Part shown: positions 1 to 10,870 of the stretch, piece after piece | How positions within the stretch are numbered: the first letter of the stretch is position 1 | Layout of the letters: each line of letters opens with the position of its first letter | Assembly: GCA_032622095.1 (NCBI GenBank) | Contig: CP136066.1 | Coordinates: 128,805,917-128,869,916, forward strand | DNA: 64,000 nucleotides | Reading direction: 5' to 3' | From: Siphonodentalium dalli | Taxonomy: Eukaryota > Mollusca > Scaphopoda > Gadilida > Siphonodentaliidae | Program-made: the position numbers and the translations under genes | Notes under the pieces: generated by a model | Told to the model about the DNA's origin: nothing | The model's input: the letters and a program-made list of their open reading frames with translations, nothing else | Database searches by the model: none

Positions 1-760
1 GTGCAGTTGGATGAGGTTTCCAACATAAATCAGTGGTTGGCAGTCAATGTAATCACTTTACCAATAAATGTATTGTTGTTACAGTAATGTTCTAATTACT
101 CGACCCCCAACACAGCAGACCCATGGGCAACCCCTCAGGACCCACTCGAAAACATGGCCCGCCACCACTCATCGGGAAGCTCTCGGGAGGGCTTTCCAAT
201 GATTGGCAACAAGCCACATCCCCGACCAAATCCCGAAAAGCCACCCACAACTCGGCCGCGCCTAAGGAGTCGATCAATCAGAGCAATACTGTATTTATGG
301 GCCAGTAACGGCCTGATCTTTGTACGATAAATTGATTTGAATGTAAATTATACTTGAATGGAGATATGGTAATAGATACTGAATTTTTGTTTTTGTTAAA
401 TGGAGTTCTTGGAGTCATATATCAGTAGTTAAAACCGCGGTACCATTATGCAATGTTGATATTATATTGGTTTAGTTTTTTATATAGGAATATAGTACCG
501 GTACCGTAATGTGATCTTCAACTGTGTTTATAAAGCTATAGGCTATTTATCCATTTAAGAATATGGTAAACATAGTTTTTAATTGTTTGAATATTTATAC
601 TTGGGCTGTAGTCAATAGCTGAGTTAGACAAAACTTTAGGGTCAATCTTGAGCCTGGTTATTCTATTTATATTACAGTGGTAGAATGTGAAGGCTATATC
701 ATTTTATATAAAGGGTTATATAATCTCTGGGTCAGGTTAGATCCTGATCATGATTCGTTT
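1..760. other. Unassigned AT-rich flank with one GC-richer patch
   Basis: No gene is recognised here. Positions about 115-290 are clearly richer in G+C than the surroundings and are open in short frames on both strands, but neither translation resembles a known family. A CCAAT-type motif is present. It could be an old exon, a promoter fragment or an unrecognised repeat. The rest (300-760) is AT-rich, with short GGTACCG-like motifs near 440 and 500 that resemble the motifs of the foldback at 1763-2098. Confidence 0.4.
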
Positions 761-1300
761 TTAGCTCACCTGAGACGAATTCTCCGGTGGAGCTATAGTC
801 ATCACTCCTCGTCCGTCGTCCGTCCGTCCATCCGTCCGTCCGTCAACAATTCTTTGAACATCTTCTCCTCTGAAACCGGAAGACCGAATTGGTTCATATT
901 TGATGTGGATGTTCCCTAGGTGACTCTCGTTCAGATTTGTTCAAATGAGGTCATTGGGTCAAATAGTTGTGAAACCAGGGCCATAACTCTATTCCTCCAT
1001 AGTAATTCTTACAACGACTTCTTGTTCATAACCATTGTGCCGATTTAGCTAATATTTGGTATGGAGGGTCCTTGGGTGACTGGTGTTCAGATTTGTTCAA
1101 ATGAGGTCACCCGGTCAATTAGTTGAGAAACCAGGGCCATAACTCATAGTAATTCTTACAATGACTTTTTCTAAAAAAATATTTGGCCTATTCAGCTTAT
1201 ATTTGGTACTGAGGGACCTTGGGTGACTGGGAATCAGATTTGTTCAAATTGGGTCACTGGGTCAAATAGGGGCAGAGCCAGGGACATTTCTAAAAACAAA
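761..1300 (+). repeat. Interspersed repeat family R1, hairpin-headed, three core units
   Basis: The copy opens with an imperfect TAGCTC...GAGCTA hairpin (about 759-795). A CCGTCCGTC-type microsatellite follows (about 809-842), then core units marked by CAGATTTGTTCAAAT at 932, 1088 and 1235, which are 156 and 147 bp apart. Related fragments lie near 3690-3930, 9300-9625 and 10330-10650. No coding capacity is seen. Repeats that begin with TAGCTCACCTGAG are common in mollusc genomes. Confidence 0.75.
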
Positions 1301-1439
1301 AAATTAAATTTTTGCATTTTGACCTTTAATTTTTGTTTAGGACCCATCACAGTCTCATATTTCTTACCTACATTTTTCTTAGCATGTTCTTCATCTGTAT
1401 GGATTTTGGTATTGTTTATTTAACCCCTTCCACTCTTGT

Positions 1440-1620
1440 TTTGATATAGAATTCATCCAAGACAGGATTACTCAAACATTTTTCATCTGATCAACACCAA
1501 ATTTGGTATATGAATTTTTGACACTTATATACAGATCAAGTTAAAATATGGGTTTGATCCGATATATTTTAACAGAGTTATGGCCCTTTATAATTCACAC
1601 CCCTTTGCTATGCACTATTA
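1440..1620 (+). repeat. R3-type repeat fragment
   Basis: The segment contains the CCAAATTTGGTAT...CAGATCAAGTT...GAGTTATGGCC core seen in other R3 copies at 31826-32075 and 33750-33980. Positions 1499-1585 recur without a difference at 2218-2304. There is no coding signal. Confidence 0.6.
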
Positions 1621-1762
1621 ATTTTTAAGAGGACACTCTAGCCTGTATTATTGAAAAAGCCAATTTATCATAGTGTGGTCACCTGATCCTCTTGCTGAAT
1701 ACTGCTTGCTTCAGACCAGTTTATCATCTGTCATTACAAGACATGACATTAGCTAAACAACT

Positions 1763-2098
1763 ACCGCTATTCTCAAAGTAATTGACCAGAAAAACGGGGT
1801 GATACCCCGGTCATGACCACGGTGATACCGGTAATAAACGGTAGCTGTATCGAGGCGGTCATGGCAGTGGAATTACGGTATTGGGCGATGATACCGCGGT
1901 CTTTTAGCGGGCACCGCATTAATTTTTTTGAATACCGCAGTGATTTTCATGGAACACTTTGAGGGGAGGTATTTACTCCCACATACGTTAACAAGCGGTA
2001 TCAGTACCGCGGTATTGGAGGATACCGCGGTATAGTACCGCAGTATTAACGGGGTGACACCACGTTGCTGGTGGTCAATTACTTTAAGTATAGGGGTA
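1763..2098. mobile_element. Foldback/MITE-like element rich in ATACCGCGGT
   Basis: The ends are inverted: CAAAGTAATTGACCA on the left (from 1774) pairs with TGGTCAATTACTTT on the right (2072-2085), and the outer flanks pair imperfectly to about 1763 and 2098. The interior is crowded with variants of GGTATTACCGCGGTAT, giving strong self-complementarity and local G+C enrichment. There is no transposase. No convincing target-site duplication was seen, so the exact ends are uncertain. Confidence 0.65.
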
Positions 2099-2217
2099 CC
2101 AGAGTCTACAAGGAATAGTCCATTGTTCATTTCTCCAAGCCTGGACATAGTGTGTCTGACATTTGCAGAATGAAGTCCCCAGATGATGAATTTAGTGTTG
2201 CTACCCCATACAATTTC

Positions 2218-2304
2218 AAATTTGGTATATGAATTTTTGACACTTATATACAGATCAAGTTAAAATATGGGTTTGATCCGATATATTTTAACAGAGTTAT
2301 GGCC
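2218..2304 (+). repeat. Exact second copy of an 87-bp R3 segment
   Basis: This segment is identical to 1499-1585 (offset 719 bp). The two copies lie on either side of the foldback at 1763-2098. The absence of differences points to a recent local duplication or gene conversion. Confidence 0.8.
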
Positions 2305-2499
2305 ATAATTCCCCAAAAAATAATAAAATATTCAGGAACTCCTTGATCAATTTATGTAGGCAGAGTCCCCAGGGAGTGTATTCATGTCATTCATAATTTA
2401 AATGAGATTAATGGTGTTATCAATGAAGCACCCTTGTTGTTTACATTATCACTCAGTGGTCATTAAAATCAGATTAATTTCATTTTCTCCAAGTGTCTG

Positions 2500-3690
2500 G
2501 CATTGGAGGTATGAGGTTCCCAGAGGGTGAATTCATGTTGTTCCACACAGCAGGCTAGCATAACCCAATACACCCTCTGAGAACATTATTCTGCTTAGGC
2601 CTCATCTTCTGGGAAGTATCTAGAGTCTCAAGATCTCATTCTGCTTAGGCCTCATCTTCTGGGAAGTATCTATAGTATCAAATTTACATTGTTGTTAGTT
2701 AAATTTCCCTTCTAGGAAGTTTCTGTATCCCTTAATTTGCAGAAGATAAAATTCATGATTGAGGTGCCCAATGGGTGAACATCACCAATTTCAACTGGGG
2801 AACTTCAATCTTATTCTAGGTCTTCCATAGCAATTGAGGGCCTTATCAGAATGAGGTCCCCAGAGAGTGAATTTAGTGATACTAGCCCGCTGTGCAGGAA
2901 AGCGTCACTAAATTCACCCTCTGGGGACCTCATTCTGCAAATAACAGACAGACTATCTCAAGGCTTGATTGTATAATACAGTGTGTTGCTTGAGGCCAGA
3001 CATGCACAATGTAGGAACAGACATGCTTGTAGTGATGCTATCCCACACAGCGGGCTAGCATCACCAAATTCACCATTTGGAGACCTCATTCTGCTTAGGC
3101 CCCATCTTCTGGGAAGTATCTATAGTATCAAATTTACATTGTTGTTAGTTAAATTTCCCTTCTAGGAAGTTTCTATATCCCCTAATTTGCAGAAGATAAA
3201 ATTCATAATTGAGGGGCCCAATGAGTGAACATCACCAACTTCAACTGGGGAAATTCAATTTTATTCTAGGTCTTCCATAGCAGTTGAGGGCCTTATCAGA
3301 ATGAGGTCCCCAGAGGGTGAATTTAGAGTCACTAAATTCACCCTCTGGGGACCTCATTCTGCAAATGACAGACACACTATCACACTATTTCAAGGCTTGT
3401 TGTATAATACATTGTGTTGCTTGAGGCCAGGCATGCACAATGTAGGAACAGACACGCTTTTTGTGATGCTATTCCGCACAGCAGGCTAGCATCACCAAAT
3501 TCACCCTCTGGCGACCTCATTCTGCTTAGGCCTCATCTTCTGGGAAGTATCTATAGTATCAAATTTAAATTGTTTTTAGTTAAATTTCCCTTCTAGGAAG
3601 TTTCTATATCCCCTAATTTGCAGAAGATAAAATTCATAAATGAGGTGCCCAATGGGTGAATATCACCAACTTCAACTGGGGAACTTAATT
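2500..3690 (+). repeat. Tandem repeat family R2 with embedded palindromes
   Basis: The landmark CTGCTTAGGC occurs at 2591, 2641, 3091 and 3522. The full units are therefore about 450 and 431 bp, with a 50-bp partial duplication at the left. Each unit carries an inverted pair built on GAGGTCCCCAGAGGGTGAAT and its complement. In the second unit this pair forms the near-perfect palindrome at 3297-3361. Diverged fragments recur near 9830-10230 and 10660-10760. Short frames inside it are chance translations. Confidence 0.8.
3297..3361. repeat. 65-bp palindrome with 30-bp arms
   Basis: Two 30-base arms, which read as exact complements by eye, are separated by five bases (AGTCA). A looser version with a longer spacer occupies 2847-2937 in the previous R2 unit. 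It would form a strong hairpin in DNA or RNA. Confidence 0.85.
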
Positions 3691-3930
3691 TTTATCCTTA
3701 TCAGATTTGTGAAAATGGGATCACAAAGTCAAATAAGGATGGAGTCACCAGGTTAAATAGGGTGGGACCAGGGACATAACTATATGTCTCTATAGTAATT
3801 CTTAAAATGTCTTCTCAAGAGAGTTTGGACTATTTAGCTTACATATAGTATGGAGGAATCAATAGGATCCTTTAGTGACTGAGATTCAGATTTGTTAAAA
3901 TGAGGTCAACCTGTCAAGAAATGGCAGGCT
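3690..3930 (+). repeat. R1 repeat fragment
   Basis: The sequence matches the R1 core style: CAGATTTGTTAAAATGAGGTCA, a CCAGGGACATAACT segment and a TATAGTAATTCTTAAAATG segment. There is no hairpin head, so this is a fragment. Confidence 0.6.
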
Positions 3931-5500
3931 ATGGGGAGTCTAATAAAATCATCGAAATACCAAATTCATTAAAACATCTACCTTGGAACCAATTGACTGA
4001 TTGGTCGGACATACATGTATTGTGTTTTTGGGTCCATGGATAATTGGGCTTCAAACATGTTTAAATGGTTTTAGAAAAAGGCGCTTGTGAGATTGGAAAT
4101 TTCCAACAATTGAGAAAGTTTGAGGTGTCGGTTGTGAAATTCCAACCTAAGACTTGGGAGTCTGGATCCCGGTCGGGAGGGGACTTGTTGAGCTGGAGGA
4201 GGGGGGTGATCAGTAGTGTACAGTTGGCAATTTCAAGGTGGATTTTTACCAAGCTACATACTTGAAGTCTCTCTAGCCACATATCCTGTATAAATCTACT
4301 TCTTTTAAAGTGATTATGAAAAGTGCTGACTGTTTTGGTCTCCAGAGTCCCAGTCTTATCAGTCTTTGCAGTCTGGTGAGCGACCCCACAGTCATTGACT
4401 GTCTTGTTATATTATTCATTAAGTGTCTTTATCATCTGAGTTACATGTAAGGGTGGTAGACAATACAGTGGTACAAGTTTGTACATGTATTGCACTGTTT
4501 ATAATGATTCAAATTAATCATTTTGTTAAATTGTTCTACAGAAAGCAGCTTTACAGGAAGCAGCGACGAGTGATTTTCTAAGTTTAATTAATCAGGTTTT
4601 AGATTTCTAAGTTTAATTGAAAAGTTTTTATACCTATTTTTTATGCAAGACTTAATATACCCAGTATGTATCGAAGGGCACTACCAGATGATGTTCTGGA
4701 AGTGTTCTAGGTACATACTAGGTAGATCAGTATTGAGAATGATTAGATGACGTTCTTGGATTCATGCAGTCATGTGTCAGGTATAATAAAGCATGCAGAC
4801 AAATAGATAAGACAGACAAATAGGTAAGGGTTATGCATTCATAGATAATTAATGTTCATGCAAATAAAATGTTATAACCTGTCATCTTAGTGTCATGCAG
4901 AAATGTTTTACTAGTTATTCTGGACTACACATACATTTATAAACAAATAATCATAAAGGTGTAATATGGCATAAAGATAGTATAGATAATTATCATGCAA
5001 GGCAACATATATAATATCATAACATTATCATTGGGTTCATGCAGTTGTAATGTATTTCATGCATTGTGTTAATCTATTCTTCGTGGTGTTGTTGAGGGCA
5101 TAGTTATTAGAATTATTTACAATGTTTCTGATATACAATATATCTTTATACGACTCATATGAATTAAATACTATATTCATGTGAAAAGATGACCTGATAC
5201 ACAGTTAGTTCTGCTGATGAAAGACTGACTGAGTGAGCAATAAGTCACTCGTGTTTTATGACTTATCTATATTGAAGAAGTGAAGAGCATGCAAGCTACA
5301 TAAAAGTATACATAATGTATACTACTTACAGATAGAGAGTATGATTCAGCATTTTATAAGGATAGGGGTTCATGTATAGTCACATGATTTATTTTCTATT
5401 CATGCGATAAGAGTACATATCGGTTTCGTTGTATAGCGTATATACGTTAATCGATTACAATTTACATTCCGACGTCGAATGCGTTATTTGAAATGGTAAT
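3931..5500. other. AT-rich stretch without a recognised gene
   Basis: No exon, RNA gene or clear repeat was recognised. From about 4700 to 5400 the sequence is very AT-rich with recurring ATGCA and CATGCAG words. Open frames near 4061-4282 lack any family resemblance. Confidence 0.5.
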
Positions 5501-5517
5501 TGCTGAAAGCTACGATG

Positions 5518-6816
5518 CCACTGGGGGGAAACTGTTTCACCAGAATCGATTCTATCGCCCTTCCTGTTCCGTCTCTATCGAATTAAGTTCCGACTCTTTC
5601 GCGATTTCTAAAACATGTTTTCAAAGTTTTGACCGTTGTTTATCGACTGAATGTCAAAACAGAATGTATTCTCCAATAACAATCGACAGATTATGTCTTT
5701 ATACGTGTTTATTGATGACAGTAAAGCAAAATCGGCTGCATGTTGTGCACAGTTAGAGACGTAGTGCGTTTGAGTGCATTTCCCATGAAAATTAAGCAGC
5801 ACTTTGATGCTCAGATTATCGGCCTTGTCTACTTTAAATTGGACTGAAACTTGTCAAGTTTTATGGTTGAACATTAGATAATTATAATACAATACCTTCC
5901 AACGGTTCCTTGCCGTACAATTCCTTCAAATTAGTGCCTCAAAAAGCAACAAAAGGTTCCGATTCTATTGTGATGTTTATGTTCACGATCGGTTCTTTCA
6001 TTCCTGTTTACAGTACATTCATATTCGATCAGATTATTTGATTGTACATCTATAGTTGCCCAATGACAATCCATGGTCATATAATACATATATGGTTAAA
6101 AATGTAGCCATAGTAAATCAATAGATGAGTTTTAGTGGTCCCAAACGATCATAGGTCAGATATTAAAGATGATCGCCTGATAATCTTTAATATCCAACAT
6201 ATGATGCTTTGGGACTACTGAACAACTCATATTGGTGTTGCTGTGACTATAGTTTAAACCATATATGGTAATATGGCAACTAGAAACACAAATGAACTCT
6301 CTGGTCGAATATAATATTGCATTAAACGGGGGGCGAAAGAACCGATCGTGAACATAAAAATCACATTAGAATCGGAACATTGCGTTGTTTCTTTTGATGG
6401 ATTAATTTGAGGGTCTTTTACTGTGAGGAGCCATCGAGAGCTGTGCTGTAATCGTGTCCTGGTGTTCGATCATACAAGAAGACATATTTCAGTCTAATTA
6501 AAAGGTAAAAAGGCCGATAAAAGGAGCATCAAAATGCTGCTTAATTTACAAAGGAAATGCACACAAACACATTACTCTTCTAAGTGTGCAAAAATTAGCC
6601 AACTTCGCATTATTATCACCAATAATTACGCACAAAGACACAATCTAGTGATAGTTTTTGTAAAATACATTCTGTTTTAACATTTAGTGTATAAATGGAG
6701 GTCAAAACTTTGAAAACATTTGTTTCAAGTCGCGAAAGAGACGGGACTTAATTCGATAGAGACGGAACCCAATAGGCGATAGAATCGATTCTTGTGAAAC
6801 AGTTTCCCCCCAGTGG
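5518..6816. mobile_element. 1.3-kb full-length palindromic (foldback) element
   Basis: The left end CCACTGGGGGGAAACTG is mirrored by CAGTTTCCCCCCAGTGG at the right end. Complementarity continues inward through landmark pairs (ACGATCGGTTCTTTC near 5986 against GAAAGAACCGATCGT near 6338). It reaches the centre at about 6167, where GATATTAAAGAT pairs with ATCTTTAATATC. Almost the whole 1299 bp is therefore one hairpin with arms of about 640 bp. Flanking ATG triplets (5515-5517 and 6817-6819) may be a 3-bp target duplication. No transposase is encoded. Short frames on both strands are mirror images of each other and not genes. Confidence 0.85.
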
Positions 6817-6926
6817 ATGCCCAGGGTGGGTTCAATGTTAGTCCGGCCATAGTGTTACTATAGTCTGACTATATATCCCTACCACAGGCTTCATGACTTT
6901 CAGTTGTCACCATCAAATGATCAATT

Positions 6927-7664
6927 ATGTCAACTAAAAATTCGAAACAGAAGAAACTTTTGAATTATTTCAAATCAAATGTAACTATTAGCACAGCTAA
7001 TGAAAACACAGGACAAGATCAAGTTATGCCTGGTGTCCACTCTGTCGAACATGAACAAATGCTACCTGAAACTGCCAATACTGGCGATGAAGCTGAGAGT
7101 ACGGCCACAGTGAGTGAGACTCAGTCTGAATCCATTAGACCCTTGTTCAGTGAACATGAAAATCTACTAGTAGTAGGTCTACTGAAACCCAAAGTCGTAT
7201 TTATGCGGTTGACATTGCCGAAATAGAACTTACCCTGGCAAATGGCAATAACCAGCCAAGAAATGTGAATTTTCCAAAACGAACATTTGGCAAGAAAGCT
7301 CCCGTGTTGAGATCTTTTCAGTCGGGATGGTTTGATAAATGGCCGTGGATACACTATAATGAAACATCTGATGCTGCATATTGTGGAATTTGCATACAAG
7401 CCAACCGAGAGAAGAAACTATCGTCGCGTAAAGTTGAGCCAACATTCATAACACGAGGGTTCGTAAATTGGAAAGAAGCATGTCGGTCCCGCCAAGGTTT
7501 TAACGCCCATGAATTGTCAGATTGTCACAAAGAAGCGGTTCAGCATATTATGCCGGGAACATCTGATATCGGTGAAGAATTGTCTGTTGCCCATTATGAA
7601 GAAAAGGCCTTGAACAGAAAATGGATGTCGGTTAAAATCGCTCTAGGTTGCACAGAATCGCTAC
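6927..7664 (+). pseudogene. Truncated TTF-type zinc-finger (hAT/ZMYM-like) transposase N-terminus
   Basis: The reading starts at ATG 6927 (MSTKNSKQKKLLNYFKSN, a lysine-rich N-terminus usual for this class) and runs in one frame to about 7160. It then continues in another frame (IAEIELTLANGNNQPRN from about 7215), so at least one frameshift is present. The second part shows a TTF-type zinc-finger domain: WFDKWPWIHY, then YCGIC, FVNWKEA, and a spaced H..S.CH motif ending KEAVQ. Such domains sit at the N-terminus of hAT-superfamily transposases and domesticated ZMYM1-like proteins. Similarity ends near 7660 at a C- and G-run segment, with no dimerisation or RNase H-like catalytic region after it. 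The domain class is fairly sure; whether it came from a transposon or a captured host gene is not decided. Confidence 0.75.
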
Positions 7665-7970
7665 ATTTCAATGCAAGAATCATTTTTTTCTTCTCATTTT
7701 GGGGAGGGGGGATACCCCCCTTCCAAACCATCCCCCCATCGCGCCGCTTCCCGGCTCGATGTCAGTGCGGTCAATAATTACATGGCCGTACCAATATATT
7801 TTTACCCACTACGCCTTAGTGGTGAAGGGACCAGAAGGGTACACAGGATTTGTGATCGGCACGAACACCATTACTTAAATTGTGTTTATGAAAGTCTGGT
7901 GCCCATTAGCAGTTTGTTTTCAGTACATTTTAATAACAATACTCATTGGGACGTAAATACTAAAGTTAAA
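7665..7970. other. Unassigned segment cutting off the zinc-finger pseudogene
   Basis: The sequence opens with a poly-pyrimidine tract and a GGGGAGGGGGG...CCCCCC block (about 7698-7730) that can pair with itself. It probably belongs to an unidentified repeat that truncated the transposase-like frame. No gene is recognised. Confidence 0.35.
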
Positions 7971-8294
7971 CAATTATTCTCTAACAGAAATCATGGCAGA
8001 TACGAAAAATGAATGCCTTTAGTCTAGAACGACATTTCAAACCCTGTGTACCCTTCAGCACATTTTGAAAATCTTGCGTAATCTTCAGCACTTTTTTTGG
8101 TGAGAGTGACCTCTTCAGCCTTACTACTGCTAAAGGCCAAAAGGGGTCACTCTCACCAAAACAAAAGTGATGAAGGGTAGGCCTACACATGATTTTCAAA
8201 ATGTGCTGAAGAGTAGTCTACACAGGGTTTGAAATGTCGTTGTAAAGGACATTCAGTTTTCGTATCTGCCATGATTTCTGTTAGAGAATAATTG
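7971..8294. mobile_element. 324-bp hairpin MITE
   Basis: CAATTATTCTCTAACAGAAA at 7971 is mirrored by TTTCTGTTAGAGAATAATTG ending at 8294. The complement continues inward (CATGGCAGATACGAAAA, CATTTCAAACCCTGTGTA, CAGCACATTTTGAAAATC, GGTGAGAGTGACC) to a centre near 8130. No protein is encoded and no target duplication was found. Confidence 0.8.
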
Positions 8295-9200
8295 TGAGAC
8301 CCTATAAAATCCCAGCTGGGTGATTTTGAAAAAATAATATACATGCCCAGCTGGGCGGTATTAGAGTAAACTCCAAATTAAAGGATATTTTGGACGCATT
8401 AGTGATCGATTATTACGTTTGGACAACAAATATATATATTTCTTTGCGAATATTCCGAAAACTTGCCATCAGAGAGCTTTCGGAGTGAATATTGCAGACC
8501 GAAGCATCGACGGATGACCGAAGTAAATTTAGCTAATTTTCACTCGGTTTTCGCTCATTTTAATTTTGGCTATTTTCTAATTCTATACATCAATACAAGG
8601 ATGTTTACATGTTGTAACACACAACAAGTGACCATTTAAAAAAAATACATACTAAAGGGTTTTTCTAAGTACATCTTTTAAAACAAGTTTTGAGACGATA
8701 TCTATCGAATAACGTGGAACCGCCCAGCTGGGAACTTTCGATTAATATTGTCTTCGCAGATTTTTGCATATTTCTACACTTTTACACAAATTCTGATGCG
8801 CACTGGAGTACAAACATAACAAATGATCATATTTTGTTGCACACACCAACGTTTTCTTAAAATTTAAATCATTTGAAACGAGTATTTACATGATTTTAAT
8901 GAGTGGTCGTCGAACTTCGCTTACGAAATATTATGATCAACGTTTTTTGACGATTTCTTCATTTTCACACTGACTCGAGTGCATCTGCGTGTTCAAAAAT
9001 ATCAAATAACTATATATTATTTGTAAACGCCGAGAATTTGTTCATTTGGATCATTTAAACGATTTTCGAACTCCCACTGAACCTCCCAGCTGGGCGGTTA
9101 CGAACCTCCTGGCTGGGCGGTTACGAACGTGACTGAGCGGGTACGAACCTGGCTGGGCGGTTACGAACTATCATGCTAACTGATATATATGCTTAAAAGA
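8295..9200. repeat. Segment with dispersed CCCAGCTGGG palindromes and a 20-23-bp tandem run
   Basis: CCCAGCTGGG occurs at 8311, 8346, 8723 and 9085. From 9079 to 9168 a 20-23-bp unit (GAACCT..GCTGGGCGGTTAC) is repeated four times. The intervening DNA is AT-rich with no gene. The paired distribution suggests a mobile element with structured ends, but no boundaries could be set. Confidence 0.55.
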
Positions 9201-10240
9201 TAATGTTACTTGTGTGTATGAACCGGTCTCATATTATCTGCCGGTCATATGGGGGAGGTTCTCATATGAACATATTATCCGCCGGTCATATGCAGTGGAG
9301 GTTCATATTATTCACAATTCTTTGAACATCTTCTCTAGATCCTTTCAACGGATTGGGTTCATATTTGGTGTGGATGTTCCCTAGGTGACTCACATTGAGA
9401 TTTGTTCAAATGAGGTCACCTGGTCAAATAGTTTGCGTAGCTAGGACCATAACTCTTTTCCACCATAGTAATTCTTAAAGCGACTTCTTCTCATATTTCA
9501 TTGGGCCGATTATATGTTCATATTTGGTATAAAGGATCCTTGGGATCTGTGTTTCAGATTTGTTCAAATGAGGTAACTGGGTCAAATGTGAGCGGAGCCA
9601 GTGACATAACTCAATTTATTTTATTTTTTTAAATTTTCAGGTCGACCTTGCTGAATTTAACAAACAAAAAAATTAATTTGCATTGTCTCAAAAATCAAAT
9701 TTGCTTCTAAAAAAATTAATGTTTAAACATGTTATAAAATTTTAAAATTTTATAAAAGTGACACCATTATAGCATCTGCAGAGTTATGAAACGTTACTCT
9801 TTAATGAAATTATGGAAACAGGGGTGAATTTAGTGTGCTACCCGAGTCCCCGTACAGCAGGCTAGCATTACCAAATACACCCTCCATGGACCTAATTCTG
9901 CTTAGGTCTCATCTTCTGGGAGGTATCCTAAGTATCAAATTGAAAGTTTGTTTTACTAGTAGTTACTTTTTTACTTTTTCCCACCTGTTCAGTTTCAATG
10001 TCCCCCCCCCCAATTTGCAGAAGATAAAATGCATAATTGAGCTGCTCGATGGGTGTGCATCACCAACTTCAACTGTAGAACTTCAATCTGTTCCTAGGTT
10101 TTGATTGGCCGTTGAGGCCTAATCAGATTGAGGATGAATTTGGTGATGCTAGCCCGACTTGCGGAATAGTGTCATTAAATTCACCTTTTGGCGACCTAAT
10201 TCTGCAAATGTCAGACACACTAAATTCAGACTTGTCCGTT
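9201..10240 (+). repeat. R1 fragment followed by R2 fragment
   Basis: A short direct repeat of TCATATTATC.GCCGGTCATATG lies at about 9230-9290. R1 core sequence follows (about 9300-9625; CAGATTTGTTCAAATGAGGT twice), then an AT-rich gap, then a diverged R2 copy (about 9830-10230) with CTGCTTAGG at 9899. There is no gene. Confidence 0.65.
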
Positions 10241-10870
10241 TCATTTTATTTTCTTAACCACCACTTATCCAGATGAAATCATACCCTGATTTTTCAAAGA
10301 AAAATTGTGGGGTATATATTGGATTGAATTTGTCTTCTATCTGTCAGGCTTCCATCCGTTTGCCTGTTGGAATGTCTATCCATCTTACTATCAACAATTG
10401 TTTTCTTCTCCATATCAAAGACCGTATGTGTTTATATATTTCAGTGTACATGTTCCCTAGGTGTCTCACAATCAGATTTGTTCAAATAAGTTCATCAGAT
10501 CAAATAGGTGCGAAGCCAGGGCCATAACTCTTTCCCTCCATAGAAATTCTTAAAACATTTTTTTCTCAAGAACCATTGGGCCTATATAGCTTATATTTGG
10601 TATGGAGGGCCTTGGGTGACCGGGGTTCAGATTTGTTCAAATGTGGTCATTTTTTTAGGAAATGAGGTCCCCAGAGGGTCAACTCGGTGATGTTAGTCCA
10701 CCTTGCGGAATAGTGTCATTAATTTCACCTGCAAAGGTCAGACACACTGAATACTTGGCTGTTCCAATATTCGTTTTTTAACCACCACTTATCCAGGTGA
10801 AATCATACCCTGATTTTTCAAAGAAAAATTGGGAGTATATTGGATATTGGGGGGGGGGGGTATATTGATA
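10241..10870 (+). repeat. R1/R2 mosaic with duplicated 60-bp edge
   Basis: A stretch beginning ACCACCACTTATCCAG occurs at about 10258 and again at about 10782, each followed by TGAAATCATACCCTGATTTT. R1 core sequence (10440-10650) and a piece of R2 (10660-10760) lie between the two copies. A G-run of about 12 bases follows near 10850. Confidence 0.6.

Noticed and set aside
5493-5802. Open frames of 87 and 64 codons on opposite strands
   Set aside because: They lie in one arm of the 5518-6816 palindrome, have no family resemblance and are explained by its structure.
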